From the NCBI RefSeq assembly GCF_027244095.1, contig NC_069658.1, positions 261,400,687 through 261,464,686 of the forward strand: a stretch of 64,000 nucleotides of DNA. Direction: 5' to 3'. The notes under the pieces were generated by a model, which worked only from the letters and a program-made list of their open reading frames with translations, did no database searches and was not told the DNA's origin. A program made the translations under genes and the position numbers. The DNA comes from Hemicordylus capensis. Its lineage: Eukaryota; Chordata; Lepidosauria; Squamata; Cordylidae. Shown here one piece after another: positions 11,601 to 25,100 of the stretch. Position 1 is the first letter of the stretch. Each line of letters starts with the position of its first letter.

Positions 11601-14600
11601 CTGCTCAAAGCAGGGATGGAACAGAAAGGGGTTGAAAAAACACTTACCTCATCCAGAGGAATCAGCTTGGGCGGCACTGGTTCATAAGACTCTGGGTCAG
11701 GCTCATGAGGGCTATCAGGAACACTGAAGAAAGAGAGGGAAAGAAAAGATTGGTCTGGATTTATTGCAGAAGAGGTGGCGGAGAATGGCTTGTGTCTAGG
11801 TTAGGATCACTGTGCCCGAAACTGAAAATACCAGGAAACCTAATGCACTGGGTGGTGGAGAGGGGAAGGGAATATAGCTGTGATGGAAGAGAGACTACCC
11901 AATGTGCTCTTTCCCTGAATCTTTGATGTATCGATTCTACTGACTGGGACAGTACTGCAGAAGCAGAGACAAATGTTACCCAATTTCATCCAATTTCTTT
12001 CTCAGGGAACAAATATTAGTAGTGCTAATCATGAAGCCTTCCTTTCCAGTTCTGTCGAGGCTATGCTACTTGCATGTTAATCCAACCACTGAATTTTCTA
12101 ATGGTTTATCTAGCTTTCTATTAATAGATCTCAGGCAAAGACTCTTCCTCCCCTTAAAGCAATCCACCAGAGATGCCAGGAACTGAACCCTGCTCTTAAA
12201 TCTGCCAGACAGTTCACTCACCTCTCTTTTGAGAGAAAGATTTCCTGTAAAATGCCCTTCTCACGCTCAGCTTGAGTGAATTTCTCCTGGCTGCCACTTC
12301 CTGGCTGCACCAGTGGAGCAGGCAAGTCAATGGTCTTTGGGTAGACCCAGGGGATCTTCTCCTCCATGGTATCGTGACTGAGTCGACGAGCCGTCTCAAA
12401 GGCCTGGCGGTCCATCAGCATTTCCCGCTTGGCTGCCTCACCAAAATCCTTGATCTTGTTCACATTGACTGTAGGGACAAAACAGGTTGAGAACCGGTCA
12501 GCTGAATACAAGATTTAATAGACTCCTCTCACAAACACAGGACTAGATGCCATTCCTACGTTCTCTGCTTTATGCCATTTCTCCCATTGTGACTATTTTA
12601 GTATTGAATAAAGAACAAAAAACAATGTCTAGCACCATTGTTTGCAAAGAAAAATTTGGGGGGGAGGAATGCCCCACATTTGTCATATATTGGATCAACA
12701 TTCTCACTGAGCTATCCACCACAACCGCAAGATCTTTCCTCATTAGTCACCAGCCAACTTAGTGCACATATGAAGTTGGGATTTGTTTTGTTACCCCTTT
12801 AGGCATCACATTACACTTGTTTGCATTAAACTACATCTGTCATTTTGTTGCTTATCATCCAGTTTGAAGAGATTCTTTTGGATGATGATGTTACCAAATA
12901 TTCAAACACACAAGATTGGGAAAGGCATGACTCTATGCTTGAGATAAACAAACAAAAAGGAGAGACAGAAAAATAGAACCACTGCCCTTGCACAAATCTA
13001 TGGTGCAGCCACCATTTGAATATGAATACTCTGTACTGCCTGTCAAAAAGAATACTGCAATCTAAAAAATATGCAGAAGAGTACAATCAAGATTATCCAG
13101 GGATTAGAGCACCTGCCTTATGAGGCTAAGATGTCTGGGGCAAAAGACAACCAGAAGAGGACAGGATTGAAGCTTACAAAATTGTGCATGGTGCGAAGAA
13201 CATTTCTCTCCCTCCCTTGCAAAACTAGAACCAGGGATCACCCAGTGAAATAAACTAACGGGAGATTTAGGAACAACAAAAGGAAGTACTTTTTCACAAA
13301 CACACAACCAATCCACAGAATTTGCTGCCACAAGATGTGGTGGTGACCACTAGCTCGGATGACTTTAAAAAGAGATTCTACCAGATCACCAAGGATGTCA
13401 ATGGCTATATGCTATCTCCAGCTTCAGAGGCAGCAGCATGCTTCTGAATACCAATTGTAGGGGAGCAATGGTAGCAAATGGAGTATGCCTTAAACCCCTG
13501 CTCGTGGGCTTCCCTAAGGCATTCGGTGGGCTGCTATGGCAAACAGGATGCTGGACTAGAAAGGTTTTTGGTCTGATGAAGCAGGGCTCTCCTTTAACTG
13601 GGAACACCTAAGTCGGCTTGGTCGGAACATTCAAAAATGACAGAGTCTGTGCTGGAACATCTTTCTCCCAAGTGGGGTATTCTCATTACCAGTCAGCACC
13701 ACTCACCTCGCTCTGTCTCATCCAATTCAAAATAGAAATATTCTCGGAGTTTGCTTTCCTCAGGCCAGCTCACAGTCTTCTTTTTCTTGCCCTTCTTCGT
13801 TAGCTGTGTTGAGTCAACTGGGCTCTCAGCTGGCTTGGGATCCAGCAACCCACCCTGTTCAGAGGAGTCTGCAAAAACACAAGAACACATGCAAACTTAG
13901 CAACACAGCTTTATAAGAATCACATATCTCGAGCAACTGAATCAAAAAAGGCAAGGAAACCCTCACCAGCCTCAGAACTGTCTTCTTATTCCTCCTAGCA
14001 GTTGTACTGACAACATGGATCATGTTGTCAGAAGTCAGGATTTCTCTCCAAGAGAAAAGTCCTAGGTTCATAAAGGCTTGCTGGGCACCCCCAGAAGATT
14101 GGGGAGATGCAAGCAAACACTTCCGCTCTCTCATGAGAATGGATATGCCTTCCTTCTGTTCCTTACTTGTCTCCATGGGCTCAGGAACCTCCACAGCTGG
14201 TACGGGGGTACCAGGTCTTTCCACATCCATTAGTTCTGATGCAGGGGTAAGCTCTGGTGAAGATGGCTTGGCAGCACTAGTTTCTGGGGCTGGTTTCCCT
14301 TCAAAAGGACTTGGCTGAGGAATTAAAAAGACCCACAGTAAAGCACTATTTACTTAATCCCTCAAATTACCATTGCCAGTAGACCTTAATTCTGGCCTCT
14401 GAAAAGGCAGAAGTCCTGGCTCAACGCACATTTAGCTATTTTCCTACCTTAGCTGCTGTTGGAGACAGGACTTTCTTTTTCTTCTTGATTTTGATCCCTG
14501 GGACAGGGGCAGAGTTGAGGGCATCTAAAAAGCCCAAACCTTCCATGGCTATTGGGAAAAATGAGTTGAAAGCAGTTCTGTAAATCAGAGCTTTTTCAAG

Positions 14601-17600
14601 TGAAGTTCAATGTGCACCACAGCACCACTCATGAGAAAGAGCAGAACACTGATATGCTAGTCTGGTGGCTCTCAGATTCCCTTCCCAACCCAGCTAACTA
14701 AAATGTGGGGGAGGAGGTGGAGACTCTACCAGAGATTTGCTGGTGGAATAGCATGATCTGGACAGAGACCATACTGTCTCAAAGCAGAACCTCTAGGGAA
14801 AAGCTGATCTCCTTGGAGTGAACAAGATCTCAGACTAAGCTAATTTGTATAGCCCTGCCCAAAGGAGTGGGAGAAGGAACCCCTTACCAGATTTCCTTCT
14901 CCACTGACAAAGGACAGAAACTTACGTTGTGCAGGGATGATCTTCACTTTGATCTCTTTGGTAGCATTAGGGGTAGTGTTAAGGGGCTTGTATTTCTTCT
15001 CAGCAGGAGGGTTGTCCCCAGCTGGAACAGATGTGCTGTGCAAGAAAAAAAGGCACACAGAGTCAAAAAAGGAGACTGGCAGGTCACAGAAATGGTGTAT
15101 CTTAAGCAGGAACAGTGATTCCTATCAGTCCAAATAACTTCTTATTTATCGCAAAAAGAAGAAATTGTGTTTTTGTTCCAGTTCATTCCTGACCAAAAAA
15201 ATGAATTCAGGAGGCATAACAATCCTTTCAATAACCATAATAATCCTTTCAAAGGCTATCATTTTCTTGATAGCACAGATTTTGCACTGTCACTATTCCT
15301 AGCTTCAGCATATCTAAGATCCGCACCGTGCTCTCTAGGTCCAAAACCTGGTGATCTCCTGTCACCAGCTACAACATCTCATTTAGAAGGGAGAGAACAC
15401 CAGGCTCCTGCTCGGACTGTTTAGCCCAACTGCCATCTGGCCCATCCCTTCTCAAGACTCCATGAAGGGCCAGTAACAGACTTCAACTCCTTTATGTATA
15501 CAAAGATTTCCTGAAACAATGTTCGGTCCCCATTTTAACTTCTACTTGTTTTAAAGATGGTAAGCCCCTTGAAGATAGGACTATTAACTGTTAGAGGGGG
15601 AAAGCTGTGAGCTTCTCTGGGCCAAACAGAATAGGGCGGGATAGAAATCAAATAGATAATAAATTTACCATGGATATGGAGTGAAAGGCCCCTTCACACT
15701 ACCAACCCTCCCCTGTCCAGAGGGTTGAAGGTAAAAACTCAGGAGAGTGCTGGCTTCTTCACTACTCTTATCTCCAGTAAAGGTAAAGTGTGCCGTCAAG
15801 TTGATTTCGACTCCTAGCGCCCACATAGCCCTTTGGTTTTCTTTTGGTAGAATACAGGTGGGGTCTACCATTGCCTCCTCTTGCACAGTATGAGATGATG
15901 CCTTTCAGCATCTTCCTATATCGCTGCTGCCCAATGTAGTACCGGCGGGGATTCGAACTGGCAACCTTCTGCTTGTTAGTCAAGCCTTTTCCCACTGCAC
16001 AATTAGGTGGCATTATCTCTAGTAACAAGAGTTAAAACTAGCACACTCCAGGGTTTAAATCCTACATCTGATGACTATTTAGGGCAAGAGATGAAGGGTG
16101 AATAAAGGCAGTCATTAGGACCTAGGGATTTACCTCTGTCTCTTCAGTGGAATTGGCTTCAAGTTGTATTTATCAGAGGTTACAGCAGCATTGGTGTTCT
16201 TCTTTACAGGAGTGAGCGATGGGGTCTCCATTTCCAGACCTGGAAGTTAGGAGCAACAGTGGCTGTGAGAATCATTTACAACAGAAACTCAGCTTCCGGA
16301 ATGTTCTGCAAGCATTACCGTCTTAACCCAAATAGAAGAGAACTCCAAATTTAAGACAGTCCCCTTAAAACCAGACTTAAATATAAGTTATACCTGTATT
16401 TATCTGCAAGGAAGAGGAGTCTAAAGACTACCCCCCCACCACCGCTGATTCCCAATATAAATGAACTTGGGGAAAACTAGTCTTGGAATAGGTAAATATG
16501 GTGATCACCTGCAACTTCGGGAGCAAAGAGCTGATGAAAAGCCTTGTGATTGTGCTCGAAATGTATTAAACAGCATTATACCAAACCAAAGTGCGCACAT
16601 GGGCACATACACCACTTACCAGTGGAACGGAACTTAGCATGGCTGGGTGCTGTGGTGCGCAGAGACTTCGGCTTTTCCTTCTTCTTCTCAGGTGTCTCCT
16701 CAGGCTTGGCTTCAGATTTGGTCTCCTGAGGCTTCTCCTGAACAGGTGCTTTACTTTTATTTTCCTCCTTCCTCTTTTTCTTGTCTCGCTCTGCAAGAAA
16801 GAGGCAAGAATCAGAATCCCAGAAGAAGAGTGCAAATGGGTTAATATACTTCCAACCTCTTCTGGAATAGAGAAGAGCATCAGCATTTCTGTAGCTCAAC
16901 ATGCAATCATACAGCTTTAGTCTAATAGAACTGAAGGAGCCTCTGTCACTTTCAGACTTTTGTAAAGGATGTGAAGAGGAAAAGGAACCAATTCATCACT
17001 GTTTAAGGCTTACAAATAATGCAATATTCCTTTAAAAAAATAACAGACTCCGCTGGTCTATAGTATGAAACTAAGAAAAAATACTCAGTAGGTGGTAGTC
17101 TATATGGTCCTAGGTCCCTGTCATATACAACAGAAGGTGGGGTTTTACTCCAGATTTGACTAATGCAAATATACTCAGCACCAGCTAAGTATCTGTTGGA
17201 CAGCATACAGCCAACTCACCTGTAGGCTGGGAGCTACTCTGGGAGCGGATGACACCCATCCAGTCACTGACCAATATGGAAGCCAGTCTACGAAGCTCTA
17301 GAAAGGAAAGAGACAAGCATGTAGTGAGCTGGTATACAATGAGATCCAAAGGAAAGGTGTACCCCCACCAGGAGCATGTGCTTGCATTATACAAGATGTC
17401 CAAAAGACAGATTTCTACCTTCATCCTCACTTGACTTGCTGAGCTGTTTCACCAGTTTGGCAGTATTGTTCTGAAAGAGATGAGAAAGGTAACAGGTTAC
17501 CATACGGAGCAAAATCTCAGACTATTGAAGTTAGGCAGAGGAAGTCAGGCTCCTTCAGCAGTATATCAGCAAATCTTAACTTTGAAAGAGTTTTCTAGGG

Positions 17601-19145
17601 AAAGATCAAATTCTGCTGACCCACCCACTATGAATAGCATTTCTCTGGCCCAAGCACAAACCATCAACTCAAGAGGACAATATGCTGCTTTATTTACCAA
17701 CCTGTTTCAGATGATCCACTGTTAAGGGTAAATGTTGCAGCGTAAGCAGAATCTGCTGAAGAAGGGGGACATTGTTGGATGCTTTTGAGCCAGTCAACCA
17801 AGTGTTGAGGAGCTTGTAGCCACCAACCTTGATGAATCTGCAGAGAGAGAGAGAGAGACACACAGAGACATTCTTCAGCTAAGTTCAGTAACATTTCTGC
17901 TTATCCTTCCCCTAAGCCATGTTGCAGTGAGTGCTTAGAATAGTGAGTATTTATAAAGCTAACTTTGAGAAACAAGATACAGGAACAAGGCAGGACTACA
18001 TGTACCCATAATATAAATGGATTCACATGGCCAGAATCTAGTATTCTGAAGCTACTTTCAATTTTTAAAAAGCAAGACTAACTCTCCGAAATGGGAAAAG
18101 TCCTTGAAAATCTACAGGAAGTTTCTTGAAGTCTCAAGAACCAGACAGAACTTAGTTTCATGATTTTCAGTGAACAGGAGTTGGGACTTCTGTGCTCGGT
18201 CTCACTCCCTAGCTACTATTTCCTGCTACCCATCTATGCTGGCACCTATTCCCCCTGCCCCAACTGCCATGCCTTTTCTTTTGTTATTAACAAGATACCA
18301 GTTATCTGAAGCACAGAAAATTGCATGTCGACATACAGATACATTTAATTTGAAAAATAAAATATTTCAATCCACCCACCAGAGCATACCGGCCTCAAAA
18401 TCTAAATGGACTTGTCTAAGATCGAACAGCAACTCAGTGACCGTGGTAGTGGCAGAATCCAATTTCATTCTTGCGGTGTTCTCCCTTCCTATACTACTCA
18501 AGCCCCCATTTTTAAAAATAGAACTGGAGGCCAAAAAAACAACAACAACCCTCTAGTGCCCTAGCATTAACCCACAGAACACTCTCCCTTTGCCCAATTC
18601 CATATCCCTGGAAACATTTACTGACTCTTACTTTGAGAGTATGTCTTGCGCTCGGGTCTGCAACAAGATGTTCAGATAGATGCAGCGACTGACCATCTTC
18701 TGCGCATCTTTCATTAAGCTAAAATTGGGGGAGAAAAACAAGATCATCAGTTTTACTGCAATTAGGCTAAATCAATCTACTATTTATACAGACACTGTAC
18801 ATGCCAATGGTGGCCGATTAAGTCATTCTCTACCCAAACAGCAGCAAATCATATGGATAGAAGCCATCCCCATGTACAGTGCAAGGGGAAGAAGGCTCTG
18901 TAGTAATAATAGCAGTAGTAGGCAGGGGTTGGTGGGTGGGGGAGATAAGCCTTCCTATTTAAAAAGGTGGAACTGTAAGAGTAGGCCAAGATTATATCAT
19001 GCCAATACTTCAACCACATCCTTGCAGTGAACACCTACCTGAAAATTTTAGTGATGCCTTCATGAGTTTTGACTTCTCCATCTTTGCCAAGGAAACAGTC
19101 CAGTCCCTTCAGGAGTTCCTTTGGGTCTATCGGTCTGGAGCCCAT
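8637..19145 (-). CDS. PPP1R10: PNUTS, nuclear PP1 regulatory scaffold (18 coding exons)
   Basis: Scaffold of the nuclear PTW/PP1 phosphatase (with TOX4 and WDR82), which dephosphorylates Pol II elongation factors near termination. Coding exons in gene order: 19145-19039, 18718-18632, 17837-17702, 17470-17419, 17297-17220, 16790-16620, 16239-16134, 15035-14926, 14548-14448, 14314-14167, 13868-13707, 12468-12222, 11723-11648, 11192-10995, 10518-10404, 10107-10000, 9838-9215, 8749-8637. All junctions are GT-AG and keep frame: 912 residues (human 940). In order: [16 protein letters not shown] start, TFIIS-like N-terminal helical domain (to ~147), Lys-rich NLS segments, the PP1-docking motif KTVSW (T397-W400), [13 protein letters not shown], a Gly/Pro-rich region with GDHGRGHP repeats, and a C-terminal CCCH finger (C883, C892, C898, H902). 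The start has a strong Kozak context (CCCACCATGG), 11 bases after an acceptor at 19156. Confidence 0.97.
8655..8730 (-). other. PPP1R10: CCCH zinc finger of PNUTS
   Basis: The last coding exon encodes [13 protein letters not shown] followed by RYENNC and AFYH, spacing C-x8-C-x5-C-x3-H, a CCCH RNA-binding-type finger. It is nearly identical to the mammalian PNUTS C-terminus and ends NGPPLHQ-stop, where mammals have NGPPLP. Confidence 0.92.
9069..9092. repeat. CTG/CAG trinucleotide microsatellite
   Basis: About eight uninterrupted GCT units in the last PPP1R10 intron (CAG on the transcribed strand), 120 bases past the donor of the Gly-rich exon. Confidence 0.9.
9230..9440 (-). repeat. PPP1R10: 24-bp coding minisatellite in PPP1R10
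   Basis: A 24-bp unit, in phase with the frame, encodes GDHGRGHP repeated about eight times with some GHPG interruptions. Mammalian PNUTS carries a different array here (GHRPHEGPGG-type). Gly, His and Asp/Arg content is kept while the unit differs, so the array appears to have been rebuilt separately in this lineage. Confidence 0.9.
11712..11723 (-). other. PPP1R10: Tandem alternative acceptor, PPP1R10 exon 13
   Basis: Two in-frame AG acceptors lie 12 bases apart. The upstream one gives [11 protein letters not shown]; the downstream one (exon from 11711) gives KESPHEP, the form remembered from mammals. Both keep the frame (912 or 908 residues). Conservation favours the downstream site; scanning order favours the upstream one. 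Confidence 0.6.
13050..13610 (+). mobile_element. CR1 LINE 3' fragment in PPP1R10 intron
   Basis: The plus strand carries the CR1 C-terminal and 3' region: remnants of the '[15 protein letters not shown]' block near 13085-13130, the 'FFT...HNQ..LPQDVV' segment near 13290-13345, and the tail GGATGCTGGACTAGA near 13547. It is antisense to PPP1R10 in the intron 12469-13706. The octamer tail is degraded. Confidence 0.75.
15575..15662 (+). repeat. LINE/SINE-type 3' tail fragment
   Basis: A short remnant (GGGCGGGATAGAAATCAAAT) typical of the L2/CR1-mobilised repeat tail, in a PPP1R10 intron. The family cannot be decided. Confidence 0.4.
15781..16012 (-). mobile_element. Sauria-type SINE, copy 2 (PPP1R10 intron)
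   Basis: Full-length copy in the sense orientation of PPP1R10, between coding exons 7 and 8. It is flanked by a 13-bp duplication TTATCTCCAGTAA / TTATCTCTAGTAA with one mismatch. The head has the B-box-like AGTTCGAATCC; the tail has the BovB-like GAGTCGAAATCAACTTGA. The nearly intact duplication suggests a moderately young insertion. Confidence 0.88.
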
Positions 19146-19156
19146 GGTGGGAAATT

Positions 19157-22100
19157 CTGTTAAGAAACAGAGAAGGGGAGGTTACTACAGATGCCCAAGT
19201 CACCCAGGACTTCTCTCACTGCAGAAATACATGGTGTGCAAGTTTCTGGGAACTTGCTGCCCTAAATGCAAAGTATGATTTCATTTCCTCCAAGTAGTAA
19301 ATCTTCAGCTGCCTTTATATATCTAGAATTGTATCAAAAAGATGTTTTATTCTGCATTTATCCAAAGGTGGACTTAAATAATTTTACCAACAAAAAAAGA
19401 ACACAGGTATCTCCCTCAATTATAAATGCCAGTACATTTTGGAAAACAAACAGGATCAACTGGTAAAGAAGGGAAGAAAAGAGATCCTCAAAGTGACAGA
19501 AGAAACCATAGCTTTTGTACTGATAAAGCTATTGCCATATTCCCATGACCTTTGACCTAAGATATTAAAAGTTATAGTCTATTTTCAGAAGTCTGCAGGG
19601 CACTGAAAATGTTTTTATTACAACTGAAAAAGAATGAATGAGTTTATTTGGAAGTTATGAGACACTTACTCCCAAGTCTTGTACATATCAGTAAAGACAA
19701 AAGTACTGTATTTCTAACATTCTGAATGAGATTTATTTGTACAGAACTCTCATTTAAAAACAGCACTGACAATTTCATAAGCAAACACAGGTAGAGTCTA
19801 AATTCTGAGTAAAGATGATCTGGCAAACTTGTTAAGAACATGTTTCCCTTTCTTAACCTTTACCAAACAAAACCAGTTTACTGAGGATGGAAAACTTGTG
19901 AGCATGTTCCTAAAGTATATACCTAGTAACATGGCAAGATGTAAACAGGCAAGAATGTGTTCAGCAGGAAGTGTGTAGAGCCAGAGTATTAGCACTGGAA
20001 CCAAATTTCATTGGTGACAATAGCTGTTTAAGGACCACAGTGTACACACATGCATGGCATAAAGCTGGTGAAGTTGCTTTGCTCTTTTGATGCAATTATT
20101 CTATTAAGTTTTGGACTTAGCTCATGTTGTTTTGTCCATTTGTTAGATGACAATAAGCAACAGCTAATACTCAGATCACTGATCTGTAGCTATTACTGTA
20201 GAGAGAACATGCTCCTTTTGTTATGTTTGAGTCTCCATATGAAACGGGCTTAATTCCATGGGAGTGCTTATTCACCAAATAGATGCCCAAAGCAGGTATT
20301 CTGGAGAGCTGAGAACACAGCAACCACAGAATAAAAGCCACAGTGTGTCCCTTATTTGCACCCAAATGTTTCCAATATCTGTCTGTAGATATAAGCCACT
20401 TAGTTCTCAGTGGCATGCACAACCCTTTAATTTCAGGGCTAAGCTAATGTACTCAGAAAACAGGGTTGTGTAGTATTTTCTGTGCAAATGGTATGAGGCC
20501 AGATGGTTTAAAAATCAATGGCTGCACAGAACCTAATTTTGGAGTCTCAGTGTTTGACTGGATCAGCAAGTAGATGTGTAAAACTTTTTTTTTTTTTTAA
20601 AAAGGCCCTTGTTAATTGATCATGTTTATTTAATCACCTATCATCTCCCTGTGTTGAATGTACTTCTTGACTTCCATAGGTAGCTAATCATAATATAGCA
20701 TCTGGAAAGGCTGGGTGCTGTGTCAGATCCAAGTGTACAGGAAGCTGTCCTTTAATGAGCAGGGAATTGACTTTTCCAGAAATTGTAATATGGATACCAA
20801 TTCAGACATTCCTGTTTCAGTGAAAGGTTGTGTGACATGCAGAACACAGCCGATAGCAAGGATACCAAGGATACCGTATTGCACTAGCTGTATCCACTGC
20901 AATTAAGACATCATAACTTCTGCTGTTTCTCCTTACAGCAACTCTTGGCATACTAGTCAAGATGGTTCCTTCTTCACACCATGGATCAACAGGCTCAGAA
21001 GCAAGAAACAGTCCACGCATACTTGACCTGCATGAGAACCCCCTCCACCCTCCTTTGAGGAACAGGTGTTAAGGACTGAACCAGGGCATGTAGGTCTTTT
21101 TAAAAATATATTTACTGTAAGACTTGTGTTGTACAGTAAGATAGGTGCTAGCTGTAAGATAAATAGCAGCCTTCAGCGCCTTTGCCAATGGCTTTTCTTC
21201 CACTGAATTAGATCCAAGTACTGAGCAGAAATAAACATGCTCTTACCAAAAGGTCGAGTTTTTTCTTGATAAACCTAGTGTACCAAGACGGCTACAGTAG
21301 ACAGCCCTAGCTCTTGCAAACTTAATGCAACATGAACTGCCTATATTGGTAAGTGTTCACTTATAAGGAACATGCCCCTTGTATTGTGAATTCTTGAAAC
21401 CTTAAAGGGGCATGTATAATTGAACTAAGTGGGGGGGATGCTGATGTACAGCCTTTGTGTTACCTAGCAGAGTGTGATAAGGCTGATGAAAGTAGTGATA
21501 ATTACTTCAACATACCTCTACCCCACCCAAAGTATAAGGATATGCTATATACACTTTTTTTTAAAAAAAATGGTCAGGTATTCTAAAAGGCAGTAGAAAA
21601 CCATGGATGGCAACCTGAATTGCCTTCTGTGAAAAGGGTAATATTTTACACAAAGAACATCTGTTCTTTGAATATAACTGATGGGACTTAAGCAGAACAC
21701 TGTTCCAGCCATATTGGCTGCTTTCATAGCAGATCTTTTCCCCTAAATCCAGCTGTGGTCCTACATTTTAAAAATCAAAGTGTCTCCACAGATTGCTGGA
21801 ATCCAATTGCAGTGGGCAGCCCGGTAGGAATTGGAAGCAGGTGTTACCAACTTGTGGTTGCTTGCAGAAATCTTTTGTGTGGGACTTCAGTCCAGTTGTG
21901 AAGCAATTGCATTGAAGGTCCACATTTGTGAATTCACCCTGTGGTGGAGGCGCCAAATAACTAAGTAGGCTTTGGAGACTGATCTCCCCTGTTCACTCCA
22001 CAATATGGCCTTCCACATACAAGGCAGGAATACACTGGTGAGGAAGACTTGCATTGATGATGCTTGGGCTCAGCCTGCTTTGGTGGTGAAGAGAGGACTT

Positions 22101-25100
22101 CAGTCTCCAGAGCCGTCAATCTGGCACTTTCCAGCACTAAATTCCCAGAAAAGATTCAAAAACATCTTGGTTATTTAAGTACGATTTGAACCAGCTGGAT
22201 TTTTTCCTCATACACACAGAGGTCCTGCAAGCAGTCCCTTGGTGCTCCAAGGACAACCACATCTTTGAAGTGGGGTATGTGATGTTTGGTTATACAGTCC
22301 TAAATGATAAGGCTGAAGTCCCAAGTTAGGAGCAAGTCAGTATGCTCCACATCAAGAACAGCCTGACTCAAATAGTCCATGATGTTATACCGAAAAGAAA
22401 CTGGGACCTAAAGCAAAGCTTAATTTGCACTTCCCCACCTGTGCTTTAAATGCTCATCTTCTCCCATCTCCCAATTTGATCTGCTACCAACAGGCTAAGA
22501 TTGACTATCAAACTGTAGCTTGAGAAAGCAACTTTCAAATTGGATCACCATTTTTTGAAAATCATTGTTTACTACCGGCCTGGCCTTGTAAGCATGCGTA
22601 TCTGGAAATAAGTCCATCCTAATTAGTTTGTGCCTACAAGTTTTCCCCATTTAATCCATCTTATTTTATACCTTCATAACCTAAGAGTATTAGTAAGGTG
22701 CCATTTTACAACTCAATATTCAAGTTGGATATTAAGAGACCAATGCCAAAATCCATGGAAATACTTTAAAGTTTCCTGTAAGTCAACATGTCTTCTTGAC
22801 TTCAATCACCATCAAAGAGGACCCAGAAGAAGGCTCTCCTTTTATAATTAAACAGTACCGTGGTACCCTTAAATACCAACATATATTGTTATGCAAGTTT
22901 TTGTGAGCCTATGCCATGTTAGCTTTTAAGATGCCACAAAACTCTTTTCTGCCACCTCAGACTACCTTCTTGAATTTGTGTCCATATAAATAGTCAGTTT
23001 TCTTTTTTAGTCAAGAGTTCACTTTCTCTTTCCCACTTTTAAAAAGATGTTTCAAGTTACCATTAGAGAACGTCCACCCCCCTTTATAAAAATGATTCTG
23101 CTATGCGGCTTTCTCTTTTAACAGTGCATCCTAGTATATCATTGCAGGATTTTTCCAGTTTAACTTTCCTACCTATGCACAAAGCTGTAGTGTTTGAATT
23201 GCAAGTACCATACAATTATTTTCCACAGGAACTGTCCTCTCAAAAAAGAAAAAAAAAGAAAAAAAGAAATATTACCAGGAATCAATCCTCTAAAAAACAG
23301 ACCTCAACTTAAGTGAGTTAAGTTAGAAAATTCCCAAAGCTTTATATTACAGCCTCACCTCCCATAATAATGTCTTGCAAGAAGGATGGACATGTGTCCT
23401 TAACTTTAGGTCGTTAACCAAGTTAAGAGTTCAATGAGCATTCTTGAGAAATATAGCTGGTACCAGGACTAGGAATTTAGTTGTCCCACAAAGGAAGGGG
23501 AACAAAATTCCAACAGGCCTATACTTCATACTAAAGAAATCACATTTTAGTTCAATGCCAAGTAGGAGCAGCTTATATGTGCCACAATGCTGCTAGAGTC
23601 ATTTATAGCCATTAAAAAAGAGGGCAGAGATTTGAATCAGTTAATTCACCTTGGCAGAAGTACTCACTGTTACAGCTCAATATTGTCTGTTTCCTCAGAA
23701 ATCCTACTGATATCAATTAAGTTTCAAGCATGCATGCTTAGATTTGCAACCTTAATGAAGGTCCAAAATGAGATCTGGAATCCATAGAGGGAAGGGTCAC
23801 ATGTATTTTCTAATGCAGATGTTCTGAGGCCAATGAATTTGCCCAATCCCCTGATGTCCCAGGGTGTGTCTGTGTTCCATGGCACCTTCTGTTTCTGGCA
23901 CGGGGCGGGGAGCTTTTTCACTGGACCTGGGGATGTCAATGCTGGCCAGGAGGGAGTGTGATGGTGTCTGGGAAATGTAGTTCCTCCCAGCAGTTTCCCC
24001 ACATTTTCCACATCCTCCCAGCATTCCTTCGCTGCCTTGCTGTATTCCTTTCACTTCCTCCCAGCCAGCATTGGGCACCTCTGGTCCTGGAGAAAAGCCC
24101 TCCCCTCTCCCAGCACTGGTGCCAGAAGCAGAAGGTACTGCAGAGGGAGGGCCCCTCCCCTACAGCTTCAGTTGATTGCTAAAAATTCATCAATATCAGA
24201 ACATCCAATGCACAGTCCTAGTATTTTCCTAGATCAAAAGAGCCTGAAAATTATTAAAATGGCAGTAAACATTTTAAATTGCTTATTATGAACAAGCTCA
24301 GACTAGTAATATGGCTTACGAGTCAGATTCTTTAAAAAATGTCAAGTATAAAAATGGCATTAATATCTTGAATTAATTCAAATTTATATTTTTAACGCTA
24401 ACACATCACCTTTAGTCTGGGACCAAAGTAAATGAAACATTGAATATGGAATCGGGATTTATTTATATTTCAGAATAGCAGCTGTGTGCTGGCTGAATTG
24501 GGACCGTGGTGGGTGACTTCTCTGTGCCATTTTCTCACCAACTCTCCCAGGAAGCTGCTATACCCCTGCCCCCAGGTAATGCTAAACCAATCACACTATT
24601 AGGGAATTTTCAGATGGAAAACATTGATAGGGAGGGTTAAAATGCCTTTTTAAAAATAAAGCCTCAAACTAGACAATAATATATTTAATGCATCTAGTTT
24701 GAACTCAAGAATGTAATTGCTTCCCTTCTGCAGATTGATTATGTCCCTCATTGCACCTCTCTAGAACTATAAATTTGCACCATCACTGGAAGCTCTACTC
24801 AAACAAGCCAAGTGCAGCAACGTAAACTTGTTAGGTATCCAGGCTGCATTATATAGGACTGGTCAGTCAAGGATGCCCACAAACTTAAGATGCATTCCAA
24901 ACAGGTGCAAGATGACACATTCAGATACATGTCATAAAATCAAGTCCCACTATTTTGTGGAATTTCTAAGCAAGCATGTACAGGTACAGGCTAGTCATAT
25001 TAAAGTCTGACAAAAGCCCAGCAAATTAAAAAGTTACCACATGCCAGATAGATAGTATGCAATACAGTATCCAAGTTCACATCAGTAGAAGCATTTCTCT

